A stretch of DNA of 64,000 bases. Origin: Blastococcus saxobsidens (GTDB lineage Bacteria > Actinomycetota > Actinomycetes > Mycobacteriales > Geodermatophilaceae). Location of the stretch: the NCBI RefSeq assembly GCF_010682065.1, contig NZ_JAAGWG010000027.1, positions 1 to 64,000 on the forward strand, given 5' to 3'. Position numbers and translations under genes: made by a program. How positions within the stretch are numbered: position 1 is the stretch's first letter; the number at the start of each line of letters is the position of its first letter. The notes under the pieces were generated by a model. It was not told the DNA's origin. It ran no database searches and saw nothing but the letters and a program-made list of their open reading frames with translations. Shown here one piece after another: positions 44,207 to 55,758 of the stretch.

Positions 44207-45907
44207 TCAGGGCCGACGACGACGCAGCTGGCGCGCGCGGACCAGCCACACACCGGCGAACGACAGGACGGCGCCGGGCACGACCAGCACCGCGGCGATC
44301 GGGCCGGAGCTGTCCGCGACCGGGTCGAGCTCGACCTGGTCCGGGGCGACCGTGCCGCGCGCCGCGAACGGCGGGACCGGCGGCACCCAGGACACCTGCT
44401 CGGGGGTGAGCGCCGTCGCGGACTCGGCGGCCGTGTCGGCGGCGATCGTGGTGCCGCGGCCCGCGCCCCCCCGCGCGCTCGCCACCGACCGGGGTGCGGC
44501 CGCCGCCTGGGTGCCCCGCGCCGCCGGGACGAGCTGGAGCACCGCACCGGCGCCGTCGACCTGCTGCACCGTGACCGTGATGTCGCCGCCGGAGAGGGGG
44601 ACGGCGGCACCGACCGGGAGGGCGGACTGCAGGTCGTCGTCCCAGCGCGACGCCGGGCTCGGCGTGCCGTCGAGCAGGAGCGTGGTGTCGGGGAACTGCC
44701 CTGCACGGCGCAGCAGCACCCCGGAGTCCAGCCGGTACACGTTGTCGCGGGTGCCCAGCCAGGCATCCTGACCCGTCGCGGCGCGCAGCTCCAGCCAGTA
44801 CTCGACGCCCTCGGCGTCGACCAGCCGGACGGCGCGCACGGCGCCGTCCCCGGCCAGGGGGCCCAGCGTCACGCTGGTCGCGGCGCCGCCGACCGAGACC
44901 GTCCGGACCGCCGCCTCGGGGAGCACCCCCAGGGCCGCGGCCTGACCGGCGTTGAGCGCACCGAGCTGCGCCCAGGAGGCGCCCATGACGTCGTACAGGT
45001 CCCGGTACCCGCTGGTGCGGCAGGAGCCGCCCTCCACCGACGCGTCGCACTGCGCCGCCGAGGAGTGGCCGAGGCCGAAGTTGTGGCCCAGCTCGTGGGC
45101 GATCACGGCGGGCAGATCCTCGCGGACGTAGAGGTAGCCGCCGGACGCGGGCTCGGCGCCCACCTGAGCGAGGGCGTAGGAGCACCCGGGCTGGGTGGCG
45201 GTCTGGCCGCTCAGGCGGAGCAGGAGGTGCTTGCGCGGGCCGGGCACGAACCCGATCTCCGCGGCCACCTCGGTCCACAGCGCGTTCGGGTCGGCGCAGC
45301 CTGCGGTGGTGGACACCCAGGGGCTGGAGGCCACGACACCGATCTGGATGGCCCCGCCGGTCTGCTTCGCCCAGAAGTCGGCGACCGTGCCGTCGACGGT
45401 GCGGACGACGTCGGCCAGCTGCGTCCCGTCGGGGGCCGTGCCGGCCGGCGCGACGAGGACGACCGTCACCTCGTTGGTCAGCCCTCCGCGGGGCGCCGGC
45501 ACCGGCGTGCTGCCCGTGGTGGAGGGCGGGGAGAGCACCTCGCTCTCCAGGACGTCGCGGGCCGGGTCACCGCCGTCCTCGCTGTGGTCGTCCTCGACCG
45601 TGCCACCGACGGTGACCTCGACGGTCGCGCCGGCCGGGACGTCCGTCATCTGCCCGGTGGGCACCCGCACCGCGCCGTCCACGGTGTCCACCCAGCTCAG
45701 CATCGCGTCGTGCCCGTGCCCGTGCGCGGCGCCGGGCTCGCCCTCGGCGTAGGCCTGGACGAACTCACCGACGACCGTCGTGCCGCTGTCCGCGGCGGCG
45801 ACGGCCGGGACGGCGACGGCGGACGCGGTCAGCGCGCCGGCCAGCGCCACGGCGCGCAGCAGACGACGGGGGCCGCGGGGACGACGGAGGTCCAGGTCAG
45901 GAGACAT
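44207..45907 (-). CDS. Exported metzincin-type zinc metalloprotease with C-terminal membrane anchor
   Basis: A 566-residue protein. The signal peptide (LLRAVALAGALTASAVAVPAVA) is followed by a His/Asp-rich propeptide-like region. The catalytic helix is VIAHELGHNFGLGHSS, giving HExxHxxGxxH as in metzincins, with a downstream DLYDVMGASW as the Met-turn. The pattern resembles gametolysin-like (M11) peptidases; assignment to that family is tentative. The C-terminus has a helix (GPIAAVLVVPGAVLSFAGVWLV) followed by RARQLRRRRP, so the enzyme is probably held in the membrane with the active site outside. It lies 78 bases upstream of the S8 protease on the same strand; together they form a pair of extracellular proteases. 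Confidence 0.87.
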   Translation of the reverse strand: MSPDLDLRRPRGPRRLLRAVALAGALTASAVAVPAVAAADSGTTVVGEFVQAYAEGEPGAAHGHGHDAMLSWVDTVDGAVRVPTGQMTDVPAGATVEVTVGGTVEDDHSEDGGDPARDVLESEVLSPPSTTGSTPVPAPRGGLTNEVTVVLVAPAGTAPDGTQLADVVRTVDGTVADFWAKQTGGAIQIGVVASSPWVSTTAGCADPNALWTEVAAEIGFVPGPRKHLLLRLSGQTATQPGCSYALAQVGAEPASGGYLYVREDLPAVIAHELGHNFGLGHSSAAQCDASVEGGSCRTSGYRDLYDVMGASWAQLGALNAGQAAALGVLPEAAVRTVSVGGAATSVTLGPLAGDGAVRAVRLVDAEGVEYWLELRAATGQDAWLGTRDNVYRLDSGVLLRRAGQFPDTTLLLDGTPSPASRWDDDLQSALPVGAAVPLSGGDITVTVQQVDGAGAVLQLVPAARGTQAAAAPRSVASARGGAGRGTTIAADTAAESATALTPEQVSWVPPVPPFAARGTVAPDQVELDPVADSSGPIAAVLVVPGAVLSFAGVWLVRARQLRRRRP

Positions 45908-46013
45908 CGACTCCTGAATCGGCGGCCCGCGCGGCCGTCGGCACCGTCGGCGCGAAGTTGAGCCGAACTCCCGTCACATCCGCCGCAGGCGCCCCGGCGC
46001 CCCCGGCGGCTCC

Positions 46014-47426
46014 TCAGGCGAGGTCGTCGGCGCCCATCAGCCGGCGCCCGGCCTCGGTGATGGAGCCCGACAGCGACGGGTAGATCGCGAACGTCTGCGC
46101 CAGGTCGGCCACGGTCAGGCCCTTGGTGACCGCGAGCGCGATGGGCAGCACCAGCTCCGAGGCCCCCGGGGAGACGACGACGCCGCCGACGATGACGCCG
46201 GTCGAGCGGCGAGCGAAGAGCTTCACGAAGCCGGCGCGCAGGTCGCTCATCTTGGCGCGGGCGTTGGTGGCCAGCGGCAGCCGCACGACCTCGACGTCGG
46301 AGTCGTCGGCCAGCGACTTCTCCTGGACGCCGACGGTGGCGATCTCGGGGTGGGTGAAGACGTTGGCGGCGACGGTCTTCAGCTTGATCGGCGCCACGGC
46401 CTCGCCCAGGGCGTGCCACATGGCGATCCGGCCCTGCATGGCCGCCACCGACGCCAGCTGGAACACCCCGGTGACGTCGCCGGCGGCGTAGATGCCCGGA
46501 ACCGACGTGCGGGAGACCCGGTCGACCACCACGTGGCCGGACCCGGTGACCTGGACGCCGTGGGACTCCAGGTTCAGCCCGCTGGTGTTGGGCACGGTGC
46601 CGACGGTCATCAGGGCGTGCGACCCCTCGACGGTGTGCCCGCCGGTCAGCTCGACCACGATGCCCTTCTCGGTGCGCCGCACGCCTGCCGCCCGCCCTCG
46701 TTCGAGCCGGCCGCCCCGGGACTGGAAGACCTCCTCCAGCACCTCGGCGGCGTCGGAGTCCTCGCCGGGCAGCACGCGCTCGCGGCTGGAGACCAGGGTG
46801 ACCGGGACGCCGGCCTCGAGGTAGCCGGAGGCGAACTCGGCCCCGGTGACGCCGGAACCCACGACGACGAGGTGCTGCGGCGGCTCCTGCAGCTCGTAGA
46901 CGTCGCGCCAGTCCAGGATGCGCTCGTGGTCGGGCTCGGCGCCGGGCAGCACCCGCGGGTCGGCGCCGGTGGCGATGAGGACGACGTCGCCCTCGATCTC
47001 GTCGACGACGGTGCCGTTGTCGTCCAGGATCTCGACCTCGTGCGTGGCCAGCCCGGGGACGTCGTCGGCGAGCCGCCCCTGGCCGCGGACGATCCGCACC
47101 CCCTCGCCCTCCAGGCGGGCGTGGATGTCGGCCGACTGGGCCATCGACAGGTTCTTCACCCGCTGGTTGGCGGCCGGAAGGTCCAGGCTCACCGTCGCCA
47201 GCTCCGCGCCGTGCACCCCCAGGACGGCCGAGTCGCGCACCGACGTCATGGCGCCGGCCGCCGCGATCAGCGCCTTGGAGGGCACGCAGTCGGTGAGCAC
47301 GCTGGCTCCCCCGATGCCGTCGCGCTCGATGACGGTGACCTCGGCACCGAGCTGTGCGGCGACCAGGGCGGCCTCGTAGCCGGCCGGGCCACCACCGATG
47401 ATCACGATGCGGGTCATGGGGTCCAT
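46014..47426 (-). CDS. lpdA: Flavoprotein NAD(P)H-quinone reductase LpdA
   Basis: A 470-residue member of the disulfide-reductase family. It has FAD loop IVIIGGGPAGYEAALVAAQLGAEVTVIE, NAD(P) loop HLVVVGSGVTGAEFASGYLE and IYAAGDVTG. At the redox site it has GGASVLTDCVPSK: the first Cys of the usual CxxxxC pair is Ser/absent, and the C-terminal HPT/HPTxxE motif is replaced by IYPSLSGS. That is the pattern of mycobacterial LpdA (Rv3303c), which reduces quinones rather than lipoamide. The start is ATG 47426, or 47417 (MTRIVII). It is divergent from the cyclotransferase gene. Nothing nearby encodes lipoamide complexes. Confidence 0.9.
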   Translation of the reverse strand: MDPMTRIVIIGGGPAGYEAALVAAQLGAEVTVIERDGIGGASVLTDCVPSKALIAAAGAMTSVRDSAVLGVHGAELATVSLDLPAANQRVKNLSMAQSADIHARLEGEGVRIVRGQGRLADDVPGLATHEVEILDDNGTVVDEIEGDVVLIATGADPRVLPGAEPDHERILDWRDVYELQEPPQHLVVVGSGVTGAEFASGYLEAGVPVTLVSSRERVLPGEDSDAAEVLEEVFQSRGGRLERGRAAGVRRTEKGIVVELTGGHTVEGSHALMTVGTVPNTSGLNLESHGVQVTGSGHVVVDRVSRTSVPGIYAAGDVTGVFQLASVAAMQGRIAMWHALGEAVAPIKLKTVAANVFTHPEIATVGVQEKSLADDSDVEVVRLPLATNARAKMSDLRAGFVKLFARRSTGVIVGGVVVSPGASELVLPIALAVTKGLTVADLAQTFAIYPSLSGSITEAGRRLMGADDLA

Positions 47427-47519
47427 CTTTCGTCGCCGAGCGGTCCGTCGGGGCCCATTGTCCCCGGTGCGGGCCCGGTTCCGTGCGACCGCCCTGCCCC
47501 GGCCAGCCCCGCCGCTGGT

Positions 47520-47525
47520 TAGTCT
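47520..47525 (+). promoter_or_regulatory. -10 hexamer of the cyclotransferase gene, leaderless transcript
   Basis: TAGTCT ends eight bases before the ATG at 47534 and there is no ribosome binding site in the gap. Confidence 0.6.
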
Positions 47526-47533
47526 CGCCCCCG

Positions 47534-47986
47534 ATGGGCCTCTACGCCGCCTACGGGTCGAACATGGATCCCGCGCAGATGCTGCGCCGCTGTCCGTCGT
47601 CGCCGCACACCGGGACCGGCTGGATCCGCGGCTGGCGGCTGACCTTCGGCGGCGAGGAGCTGGGGTGGGAGGGGGCGCTGGCGACCCTCGTCCCGGACGA
47701 GCGGTCCCCGGGCATCTTCGTGGCGCTCTACGACCTCACCGAGGCCGACGAGCGGTCGCTGGACGCGTGGGAGGGCGCCGACCACGGCCTCTACCGCCGA
47801 GTGCACCTGCGGGCGCACGCGCTGTCGAGTGACGTCGTCGCCTACGTGTACGTGCTCGACGCCTTCGAGGGCGGGCTGCCGTCGGCCCGCCACCTCGGGG
47901 CGATCGCCGACGCCGCCGAGGCCGCCGGCGCGCCCGACGACTACGTCCGCGAACTCCGCGGCCGCCCCTGCCGCACCGCCTTCTGA
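47534..47986 (+). CDS. Gamma-glutamylcyclotransferase-like (AIG2/GGCT) protein
   Basis: A 150-residue GGCT-fold protein. It starts MGLYAAYGSNMDPAQM, with the YGSN loop of the fold, and has WEGALATLVPDE, FVALYDLTEADERSLDAWEG (with the conserved Asp/Glu region) and YRRVHLRA. Known relatives cleave gamma-glutamyl amino acids to 5-oxoproline; many in bacteria have unknown substrates. ATG 47534 is supported by the TAGTCT hexamer just upstream; an in-frame start at 47483 would lie before that promoter. It converges with meaB across 24 bases. Confidence 0.82.
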   Translation: MGLYAAYGSNMDPAQMLRRCPSSPHTGTGWIRGWRLTFGGEELGWEGALATLVPDERSPGIFVALYDLTEADERSLDAWEGADHGLYRRVHLRAHALSSDVVAYVYVLDAFEGGLPSARHLGAIADAAEAAGAPDDYVRELRGRPCRTAF

Positions 47987-48010
47987 ACCACCGCCCGTCC
48001 GTCGTGGGGG

Positions 48011-48997
48011 TCAGTCGGAGCGGAAGGTCTCGAGGATTCGCTGGGCGGCCAGCGCCGGGGTGAGCTCCCCGGCCAGCACCTGCTGCTCCAGGTCCGGGAC
48101 GACGGTGCGCACGCCCGGGTGCGCCCGCAACGCGTGCTCCAGCCCGTCACGGACCAACTGCCACGTCCAGCGGACCTGCTGGGTGCGACGGCGCTCGTCG
48201 AACGCACCCGACACCTTGGCCCGCTCCTGGTGCTCGACCAGCTTGGCCCAGACCTCGTCCATGCCCTCGCCGGTCAGCCCGGCGCAGGTCAGCACCGGCA
48301 CGTCCCACGGCTCTCCGCGCCCGCGCAGCATCCGGATGGCCGAGGAGAGCTCGCGCGCGGCCTTGCGGGCGTCGGCGGCGGCCGGGCCGTCGGCCTTGTT
48401 GACGGCGATGACGTCGGCGATCTCGAGGATGCCGCGCTTGATGCCCTGCAACTGGTCGCCGGTGCGGGCGATGGTCAGGAACAGGAACGAGTCGACCATC
48501 TCGGCGACGGTGATCTCCGACTGCCCGACGCCCACGGTCTCCACCAGCACGACGTCGTAGCCGGCGGCCTCGACCACGACCATCGACTCCCGGGTCGCCT
48601 GGGCCACCCCGCCGAGCGTGCCGGAGGTCGGCGAGGGCCGGATGAAGGCGTTCTCGTCGACGGCGAGCCGGGCCATGCGGGTCTTGTCGCCCAGGATCGA
48701 GCCGCCGGAGCGGGCCGACGACGGGTCGACGGCGAGCACCGCCACCTTCGAGCCGGCCGCGGTCAGCGTCACGCCCAGCTGGTCGATGAAGGTGGACTTG
48801 CCCACGCCGGGGACCCCGCTGATGCCGATCCGGCGCGCTCCCCCGGCGTGCGGCAGCAGCTCGACCAGCAGCTCCTGCGCCCTCTCCCGGTGGTCGGCCC
48901 GGCGGGACTCCACCAGCGTGATGGCTCGCGCCATCACCCGGCGGTCCCCGGCCAGCACCCCTTCGACCAGGGCCGGGACGTCGATCTCCCGGCTCAC
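48011..48997 (-). CDS. meaB: Methylmalonyl-CoA mutase-associated GTPase MeaB
   Basis: A 328-residue P-loop GTPase that protects and reloads the B12 of methylmalonyl-CoA mutase. P-loop GISGVPGVGKSTFID, AVDPSSARSGGSILGDKTRM, VVLVETVGVGQSE (switch/Walker B) and VNKADG (base recognition) are all present. The GTG at 48997 has GGGAGG upstream; a reading from 49129 would run into mutB. It is the last gene of an operon with mutA and mutB. A 24-base palindrome lies between mutB and its start (49011-49034). Confidence 0.95.
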   Translation of the reverse strand: MSREIDVPALVEGVLAGDRRVMARAITLVESRRADHRERAQELLVELLPHAGGARRIGISGVPGVGKSTFIDQLGVTLTAAGSKVAVLAVDPSSARSGGSILGDKTRMARLAVDENAFIRPSPTSGTLGGVAQATRESMVVVEAAGYDVVLVETVGVGQSEITVAEMVDSFLFLTIARTGDQLQGIKRGILEIADVIAVNKADGPAAADARKAARELSSAIRMLRGRGEPWDVPVLTCAGLTGEGMDEVWAKLVEHQERAKVSGAFDERRRTQQVRWTWQLVRDGLEHALRAHPGVRTVVPDLEQQVLAGELTPALAAQRILETFRSD

Positions 48998-49010
48998 CGC
49001 ACCCTCCCCC

Positions 49011-49034
49011 GGGCCAAAGTGGCCACTTTGGCCC
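49011..49034. repeat. 24-bp perfect palindrome between mutB and meaB
   Basis: GGGCCAAAGTGG followed directly by its exact reverse complement, with no spacer. It lies in the 43-base gap between mutB and meaB. The core AAAGTGGCCACTTT is AT-richer than its surroundings. It may be an operator, an attenuating hairpin or a dispersed repeat. Confidence 0.85.
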
Positions 49035-49040
49035 TTCTCA

Positions 49041-51262
<2,222 letters not shown>

Positions 51263-51266
<4 letters not shown>

Positions 51267-53203
51267 GCCTGCACTCCTTCGAGACCCAGCTGCTCGTGGA
51301 CCGTCCGCAGCGCCGCGAGGGCGTCGCACCCGGCGTGCACGTACCCGTCGACGCCGTCCACGGCGAGATCGGGCTTGCCGGCCAGCCACACCTGGGTGGC
51401 GCCGGCCTCCTTGAGCTCCTTCGCCAGACCGGCGGCGGTCTCGGCGTAGTCCTTGTCGGTGCCGCAGATGCAGGCGACGGTGGTCCCGGCCTCGGACAGC
51501 CCGCTCGCCCCGTCCCCGGACGGCGTCGCCAGCCCGCCGGCCTGGAACAGGTTGCCGGCGAAGGACGCCCGCGCGGTGTGCCGGGCGATCGGGCCGATCG
51601 TGGCCAGGTAGACGCTCGGCCGGGTGGTCGCGGCGTCGGCCGCGTCGCGCAGCGCCTCGTACTCCTGCGCTGCCCGGACGCGGGGCAGTCCGCCGGTCGG
51701 GTGCAGGTCCGCCGCGGGCCGGCGCTCGGGCAGCTTCTCCGCCAGGTTCGGGAACTCGCTGACGCCGGTGAGGGCGTCGGCGCGGGTGGCGAGCCGCTTC
51801 GCGCGGGCGTCCCAGGCCTGCGCGATCCGGTCCCGCACGAGCCCGGAGGCCAGCGCGGCCGACAGCCCGCCGGCCCGCTCGATCTCGGTGAACCAGTCCC
51901 AGGCGGCGCGGGCGAGGTCGTCGGTCAGCGACTCGACGTACCAGGAGCCACCGGCCGGGTCGAGGACGCGGCCGAGGTGCCCCTCCTCGACCAGCAGGCT
52001 CTGGGTGTTGCGGGCGATCCGCCGGGAGAACGAGTCGGGCAGGCCGAGCGCGGCGTCGAAGGGCTGCACGGTGACGGCGTCGGCGCCGCCCACGCCGGCG
52101 GCGAAGCAGGCCACCGTGGTGCGCAGCATGTTGACCCACGGGTCGCGCTTCGTCGTCATCACCGAGGAGGTGACCGCGTGCTGGCGCTGGCCGCGGGCCT
52201 CGGCCGAGGCGCCGCTGACCTCGCCGACCCGGTCCCACAGCCGGCGGGCGGCGCGCAGCGCGGCGATCGTCGCGAACTGGTCGGCGGAGGCGGAGTAGCG
52301 GAACTCCAGCTGGGCGACGGCCTCGTCGACCGACAGCCCGGCCCCGGTGAGCGCCCGCAGGTAGGCGACCCCGGCCGCCATCGAGCAGCCCAGCTCCTCC
52401 ACGACCGAGGCGCCGGCGTCGGCGAAGACGGTGCCGTCGACGACGACGGTGCGCAGCCCGCGATGCGCGGCGGCGCGACGGGCGACGTCGGCCAGCCCGG
52501 AGAGGTCCTGCTGCTCCCCGGAGGCGGCCTCGAGGCCGAGCGGGTCCAGGCCGAGCGAGCCACCGGGCGCCAGGTCGGTCCGGCCCTCCACCAGCTGCAG
52601 GAACGCCTCGGCGGCCGGCACCCCGCCCTGCACGCTGACCGGCGCCAGGTCGAGGAAGACGTCGGAGAGCACGTCGCCGAGGGAGTCGACCGGGACGGCG
52701 CCGTCGCCGACCACCAGCCACAGCGAGGTGACGCCGTTCTCCAGGTCGGCCGCGATGGCCTCCTTGGTGGTGGCGACGTCGGGGTGCGCGTGGCGCTGGC
52801 GGACGTCCCAGCCGCCCGACGCGCCGCCGTCGGCCCCACCCGCGGCGGTCACGTCGGCCGAACCGGCCGGGCCGCCAGCGGGGCGGGAGCCGCGCACGAA
52901 CGGCGGCAGGCCGGGGACACCGACGCCGGCACTCAGGCCGGCGGCGTCCTCGGCGGTGTAGAGCGGGGCGACGGTCACGCCGGGCGCGACCGGACGGCGC
53001 AGCGCGTCCTCGACCGGCTCGGGGAGCTCTTCGCGGCCGGCCTTGCGGAGCACTCCGGCGACCAGGTCCCGCCACTGGTCGCGGGTGACCGCGTCGAACT
53101 CGCCGGCGAGCGCGAGGTCCTCGGGGACCTCGTGCTCGGCCGGGACGTCTGCGTCGGCCGCTGTCCGCGCCGGACCGCTGGCCTGCTGGTCGGTGGAACT
53201 CAT
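51263..53203 (-). CDS. mutA: Methylmalonyl-CoA mutase small subunit
   Basis: A 646-residue non-catalytic partner of MutB. It keeps the mutase fold ([81 protein letters not shown]) but lacks the DxHxxG cobalt ligand in its C-terminal region, as small subunits do. ATG 53203 overlaps the amidohydrolase stop, and its stop overlaps mutB, so all are coupled. The substrate is fed by AccA3-AccD5 in the carboxylation direction or drained by mutase to the citric-acid cycle. Confidence 0.97.
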
Positions 53204-54489
53204 CGTCGGTGGCTCTCCTCAACAGACGGGCGGCCAGAAGTGTCTCCGGGCGCGGGGCGGCGCGTGCGAGGGGGTGCCGGGGAGCCGGTGGGGGCCGGCT
53301 CGGCGTCGGCCTCGAGCGCCAGCAGCGCGGTGCGGGCCATCAGCCGGACGCCGATCCCGATGGCCCGCTCGTCGACGTCGAAGGTGCCCCGGTGCAGGTC
53401 CAGGGGGGCGCCGCCGCCGTGGGTGCCCAGGCGGGCGAGCGCGATCGGCATGACGTCGGCGAACCAGCCGAAGTCCTCCCCGCCCATGCTCTGCGCGGAC
53501 AGCACGACGTTGTCCCCGCCGACGGTGCCGATTGCGGCCGACCGGAGCAGGGCCACGGCGCGCGGGTCGTTGACCACCGGGGGCACCCCGCGGATGTAGT
53601 CGACGCCGACCTCGGCGCCGGTCGTCGCGGCCACCCGCTCGACCAGCGAGCGCAGCAGCTCCTCCGCGCCCTTCCACGCGTCGCGGTCGAGCACCCGGAC
53701 CGTGCCACGCAGGGTGCCGCGCTGCGGGATGGCGTTGGCGGCCACCCCGGCGTTGACCGCACCCCAGACCAGGCTCATCCCGGAGCGCGGATCGACCTGC
53801 CGGGAGAGCAGGCCGGGCAGGTCGGTGATGAGCCGGCCCAGGGCGTCGACCAGGTCGACGGTCATCTGCGGCCGCGCCGTGTGCCCGCCGGGCCCGGTGA
53901 GCGTCACGTCCATCCGGTCGCAGGCGGCGGTGATCGCGCCGGTGCGCAGCCCGACCCGGCCGACCGGCACCGAGGGGTCGCAGTGCAGCGCGAAGGCGCG
54001 CGAGGCGCCGTCGAGGACGCCGGAGGCGACGACCTCGGTCGCCCCGCCGGGCACCGTCTCCTCGGCCGGCTGGAACACCAGCCGCACCCGGCCGGGCAGC
54101 CCGTCGAGCTCGGCCAGGGCGAGGGCGACCCCGAGCGCCACCGTGGTGTGCACGTCGTGGCCGCAGGCGTGGCACAGGCCCTCGCGGGTGGAGGCGTAGG
54201 GAGCGTCCTTGAGGTCGGCGAGCGGCAGCGCGTCGATGTCCGCGCGCAGCACCACCGTCGGCCCCTCGCCGGCGCCGACCTCGCAGACCAGGCCGGTGCC
54301 GGTCGGGAGCCGGCGCGGCTTGAGGCCGGCCGCGCGCAACCGCTGCTCGATGAAGGACGTGGTCTCGAACTCGGCGTAGGCCAGCTCGGGGTGGGCGTGC
54401 AGGTGCCGGCGGATGGACACCAGGTCGCCGTGGTGGGCGCCGGTCCACTCGTCGACGGCCACCGCCAGCTTCTCCACGACCGGGGTCAT
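53200..54489 (-). CDS. M20-family amidohydrolase (AmiA1-like)
   Basis: A 429-residue metallopeptidase of the M20D group (hippuricase/IAA-amino-acid hydrolase type). It shows [29 protein letters not shown] (metal Asp), [15 protein letters not shown] (metal Cys/His), [13 protein letters not shown] (catalytic Glu) and [11 protein letters not shown]. Substrate is unknown; the group removes N-acyl groups from amino acids or dipeptides. A Pro/Thr/Arg-rich tail of about 35 residues is dispensable-looking. The ATG at 54489 overlaps ybdK and the stop overlaps mutA. Mycobacterial amiA1 (Rv3305c) lies in the same part of the order, near deoD. Confidence 0.92.
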   Translation of the reverse strand: MTPVVEKLAVAVDEWTGAHHGDLVSIRRHLHAHPELAYAEFETTSFIEQRLRAAGLKPRRLPTGTGLVCEVGAGEGPTVVLRADIDALPLADLKDAPYASTREGLCHACGHDVHTTVALGVALALAELDGLPGRVRLVFQPAEETVPGGATEVVASGVLDGASRAFALHCDPSVPVGRVGLRTGAITAACDRMDVTLTGPGGHTARPQMTVDLVDALGRLITDLPGLLSRQVDPRSGMSLVWGAVNAGVAANAIPQRGTLRGTVRVLDRDAWKGAEELLRSLVERVAATTGAEVGVDYIRGVPPVVNDPRAVALLRSAAIGTVGGDNVVLSAQSMGGEDFGWFADVMPIALARLGTHGGGAPLDLHRGTFDVDERAIGIGVRLMARTALLALEADAEPAPTGSPAPPRTRRPAPGDTSGRPSVEESHRR

Positions 54490-55691
54490 GCCGCGTGCCC
54501 GCCCGCGCACTCGGCCGGTCCGGGCACCGGACCGGACGGCCGTCCCGCCGGGCCGTCCTGGGGAAGACCGTCGCGCAGTTCGGCCAGCAGGCTGTCGACG
54601 ACCGGCACCAGTTCGCCGTCGTGCGCCAGCGCCACCGCTCGCTGCCGCTGGTAGGACGCGCCCACCGCCAGGATGCGCAGGACGTCGTCCAGCTCGGTCT
54701 CGCACTCCAGCCGCTTGGCGGTGGGCCGTAGCTCCTCCACCAGCTCGCTGATCGCCTCGCGGACCGGCCGCACCACCCCGGTCTCGTCGACGACGATCTC
54801 GGCGTCCAGCCCGTAGCGGGCCGCGCGCCACTTGTTCTCCCGCACCACCCACTCGGCCGGGCTGGGCAGGGTGTAGCCGCGGTCGAGCTGGGTGTCGAAC
54901 TGCTCGACCAGGCACTGGGCGAGGGCGGCGATGGCGCCGATCTCGTCGAGGGTGGGCAGGCCGTCGCAGATGCGCAGCTCCACGGTGCCGAAGTCGGGGT
55001 GCGGGCGGATGTCCCACCACACCTCGCGCACGCTCTCGATGGCGCCCGCGTCGATGAGCGTCTCCATGTAGTCCTCGAACGCCTCCCAGTCGGCGAGCCG
55101 GAACGGCAGGCCGGCGGTGGGCATCCCCTCGAAGATCTTGGTGCGGGCCGACGCGAGCCCGGTGTCGCAGCCGACCCAGAACGGGGAGGACGACGACAGC
55201 GCCAGGAAGTGCGGCACGTACTGGCACAGCGCGTTGACCACCGGGATCACCTTCTCCGGCGCCCGGACGCCGACGTGCACGTGCACGCCGAAGATCTGCA
55301 TGCGGCGAGCCAGCCACTGCATGCGCTCGACGAGCTGCGCGTACCGCTCCTTGGGCGAGATCTCCTGCGTCTGCCAGTCGGTGAACGGGTGCGTGCCGGC
55401 GCACATCAGCCCCAGGCCCCGCTGGTCGGCCGCGGCGACGACCTCGGCCAGCGTGCCGGCCAGGTCGGCCTTGGCCTCGCCGACCGTGCTGCAGATGCCG
55501 GTGATGATCTCGACGGTCGACTGCAGCAGCTCGTGCTTGGCCTTGGGGTGCTCCTCGGCGCCCTCGGGCCGGAGCTCCTCGAGGATCTCGACGGCGCCGG
55601 GCGACAGCTCCCGGGTCTCCCGGTCGACGAGCTGCAGCTCCCACTCCACACCGAGGCTGGCGCGTTCCGAGCTACGGAAGGGGATCTCCAC
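54486..55691 (-). CDS. ybdK: Carboxylate-amine ligase YbdK (glutamate-cysteine ligase type 2)
   Basis: A 401-residue GCS2-family protein. It starts MEIPFRSSERASLGVEWELQLVD with the ATP/glutamate Glu-x-Glu motif, then KHELLQSTVEIITGIC, CAGTHPFTDW, MQIFGVHVHVGV, ALSSSSPFWVGCDTG and WWDIRPHPDFGTVELRICDGLP. YbdK has weak gamma-glutamylcysteine synthetase activity in E. coli; it is common in actinobacteria that use mycothiol, so glutathione synthesis is not implied. GTG at 55691 lies seven bases after a TAGACT hexamer, so the five-gene operon ybdK-amidohydrolase-mutA-mutB-meaB is probably read from a leaderless promoter here. The C-terminal tail is Gly/Pro-rich. Confidence 0.92.
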   Translation of the reverse strand: MEIPFRSSERASLGVEWELQLVDRETRELSPGAVEILEELRPEGAEEHPKAKHELLQSTVEIITGICSTVGEAKADLAGTLAEVVAAADQRGLGLMCAGTHPFTDWQTQEISPKERYAQLVERMQWLARRMQIFGVHVHVGVRAPEKVIPVVNALCQYVPHFLALSSSSPFWVGCDTGLASARTKIFEGMPTAGLPFRLADWEAFEDYMETLIDAGAIESVREVWWDIRPHPDFGTVELRICDGLPTLDEIGAIAALAQCLVEQFDTQLDRGYTLPSPAEWVVRENKWRAARYGLDAEIVVDETGVVRPVREAISELVEELRPTAKRLECETELDDVLRILAVGASYQRQRAVALAHDGELVPVVDSLLAELRDGLPQDGPAGRPSGPVPGPAECAGGHAA

Positions 55692-55698
55692 CTCCCGG

Positions 55699-55704
55699 AG
55701 TCTA
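55699..55704 (-). promoter_or_regulatory. -10 hexamer of the ybdK operon, leaderless transcript
   Basis: TAGACT on the minus strand lies seven bases before GTG 55691; the purines between could also act as a weak ribosome site. Confidence 0.6.
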
Positions 55705-55758
55705 GGGACGCCGCCGCCACCCCACCCGGCGGCGGAGCGAGATCACTCCCTCGGTGGA

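Noticed and set aside
41369-45961. 1530-codon plus-strand open frame across the two protease genes
   Set aside because: Stops are scarce on the opposite strand of GC-rich genes. The translation is low-complexity and the minus strand encodes full catalytic motifs.
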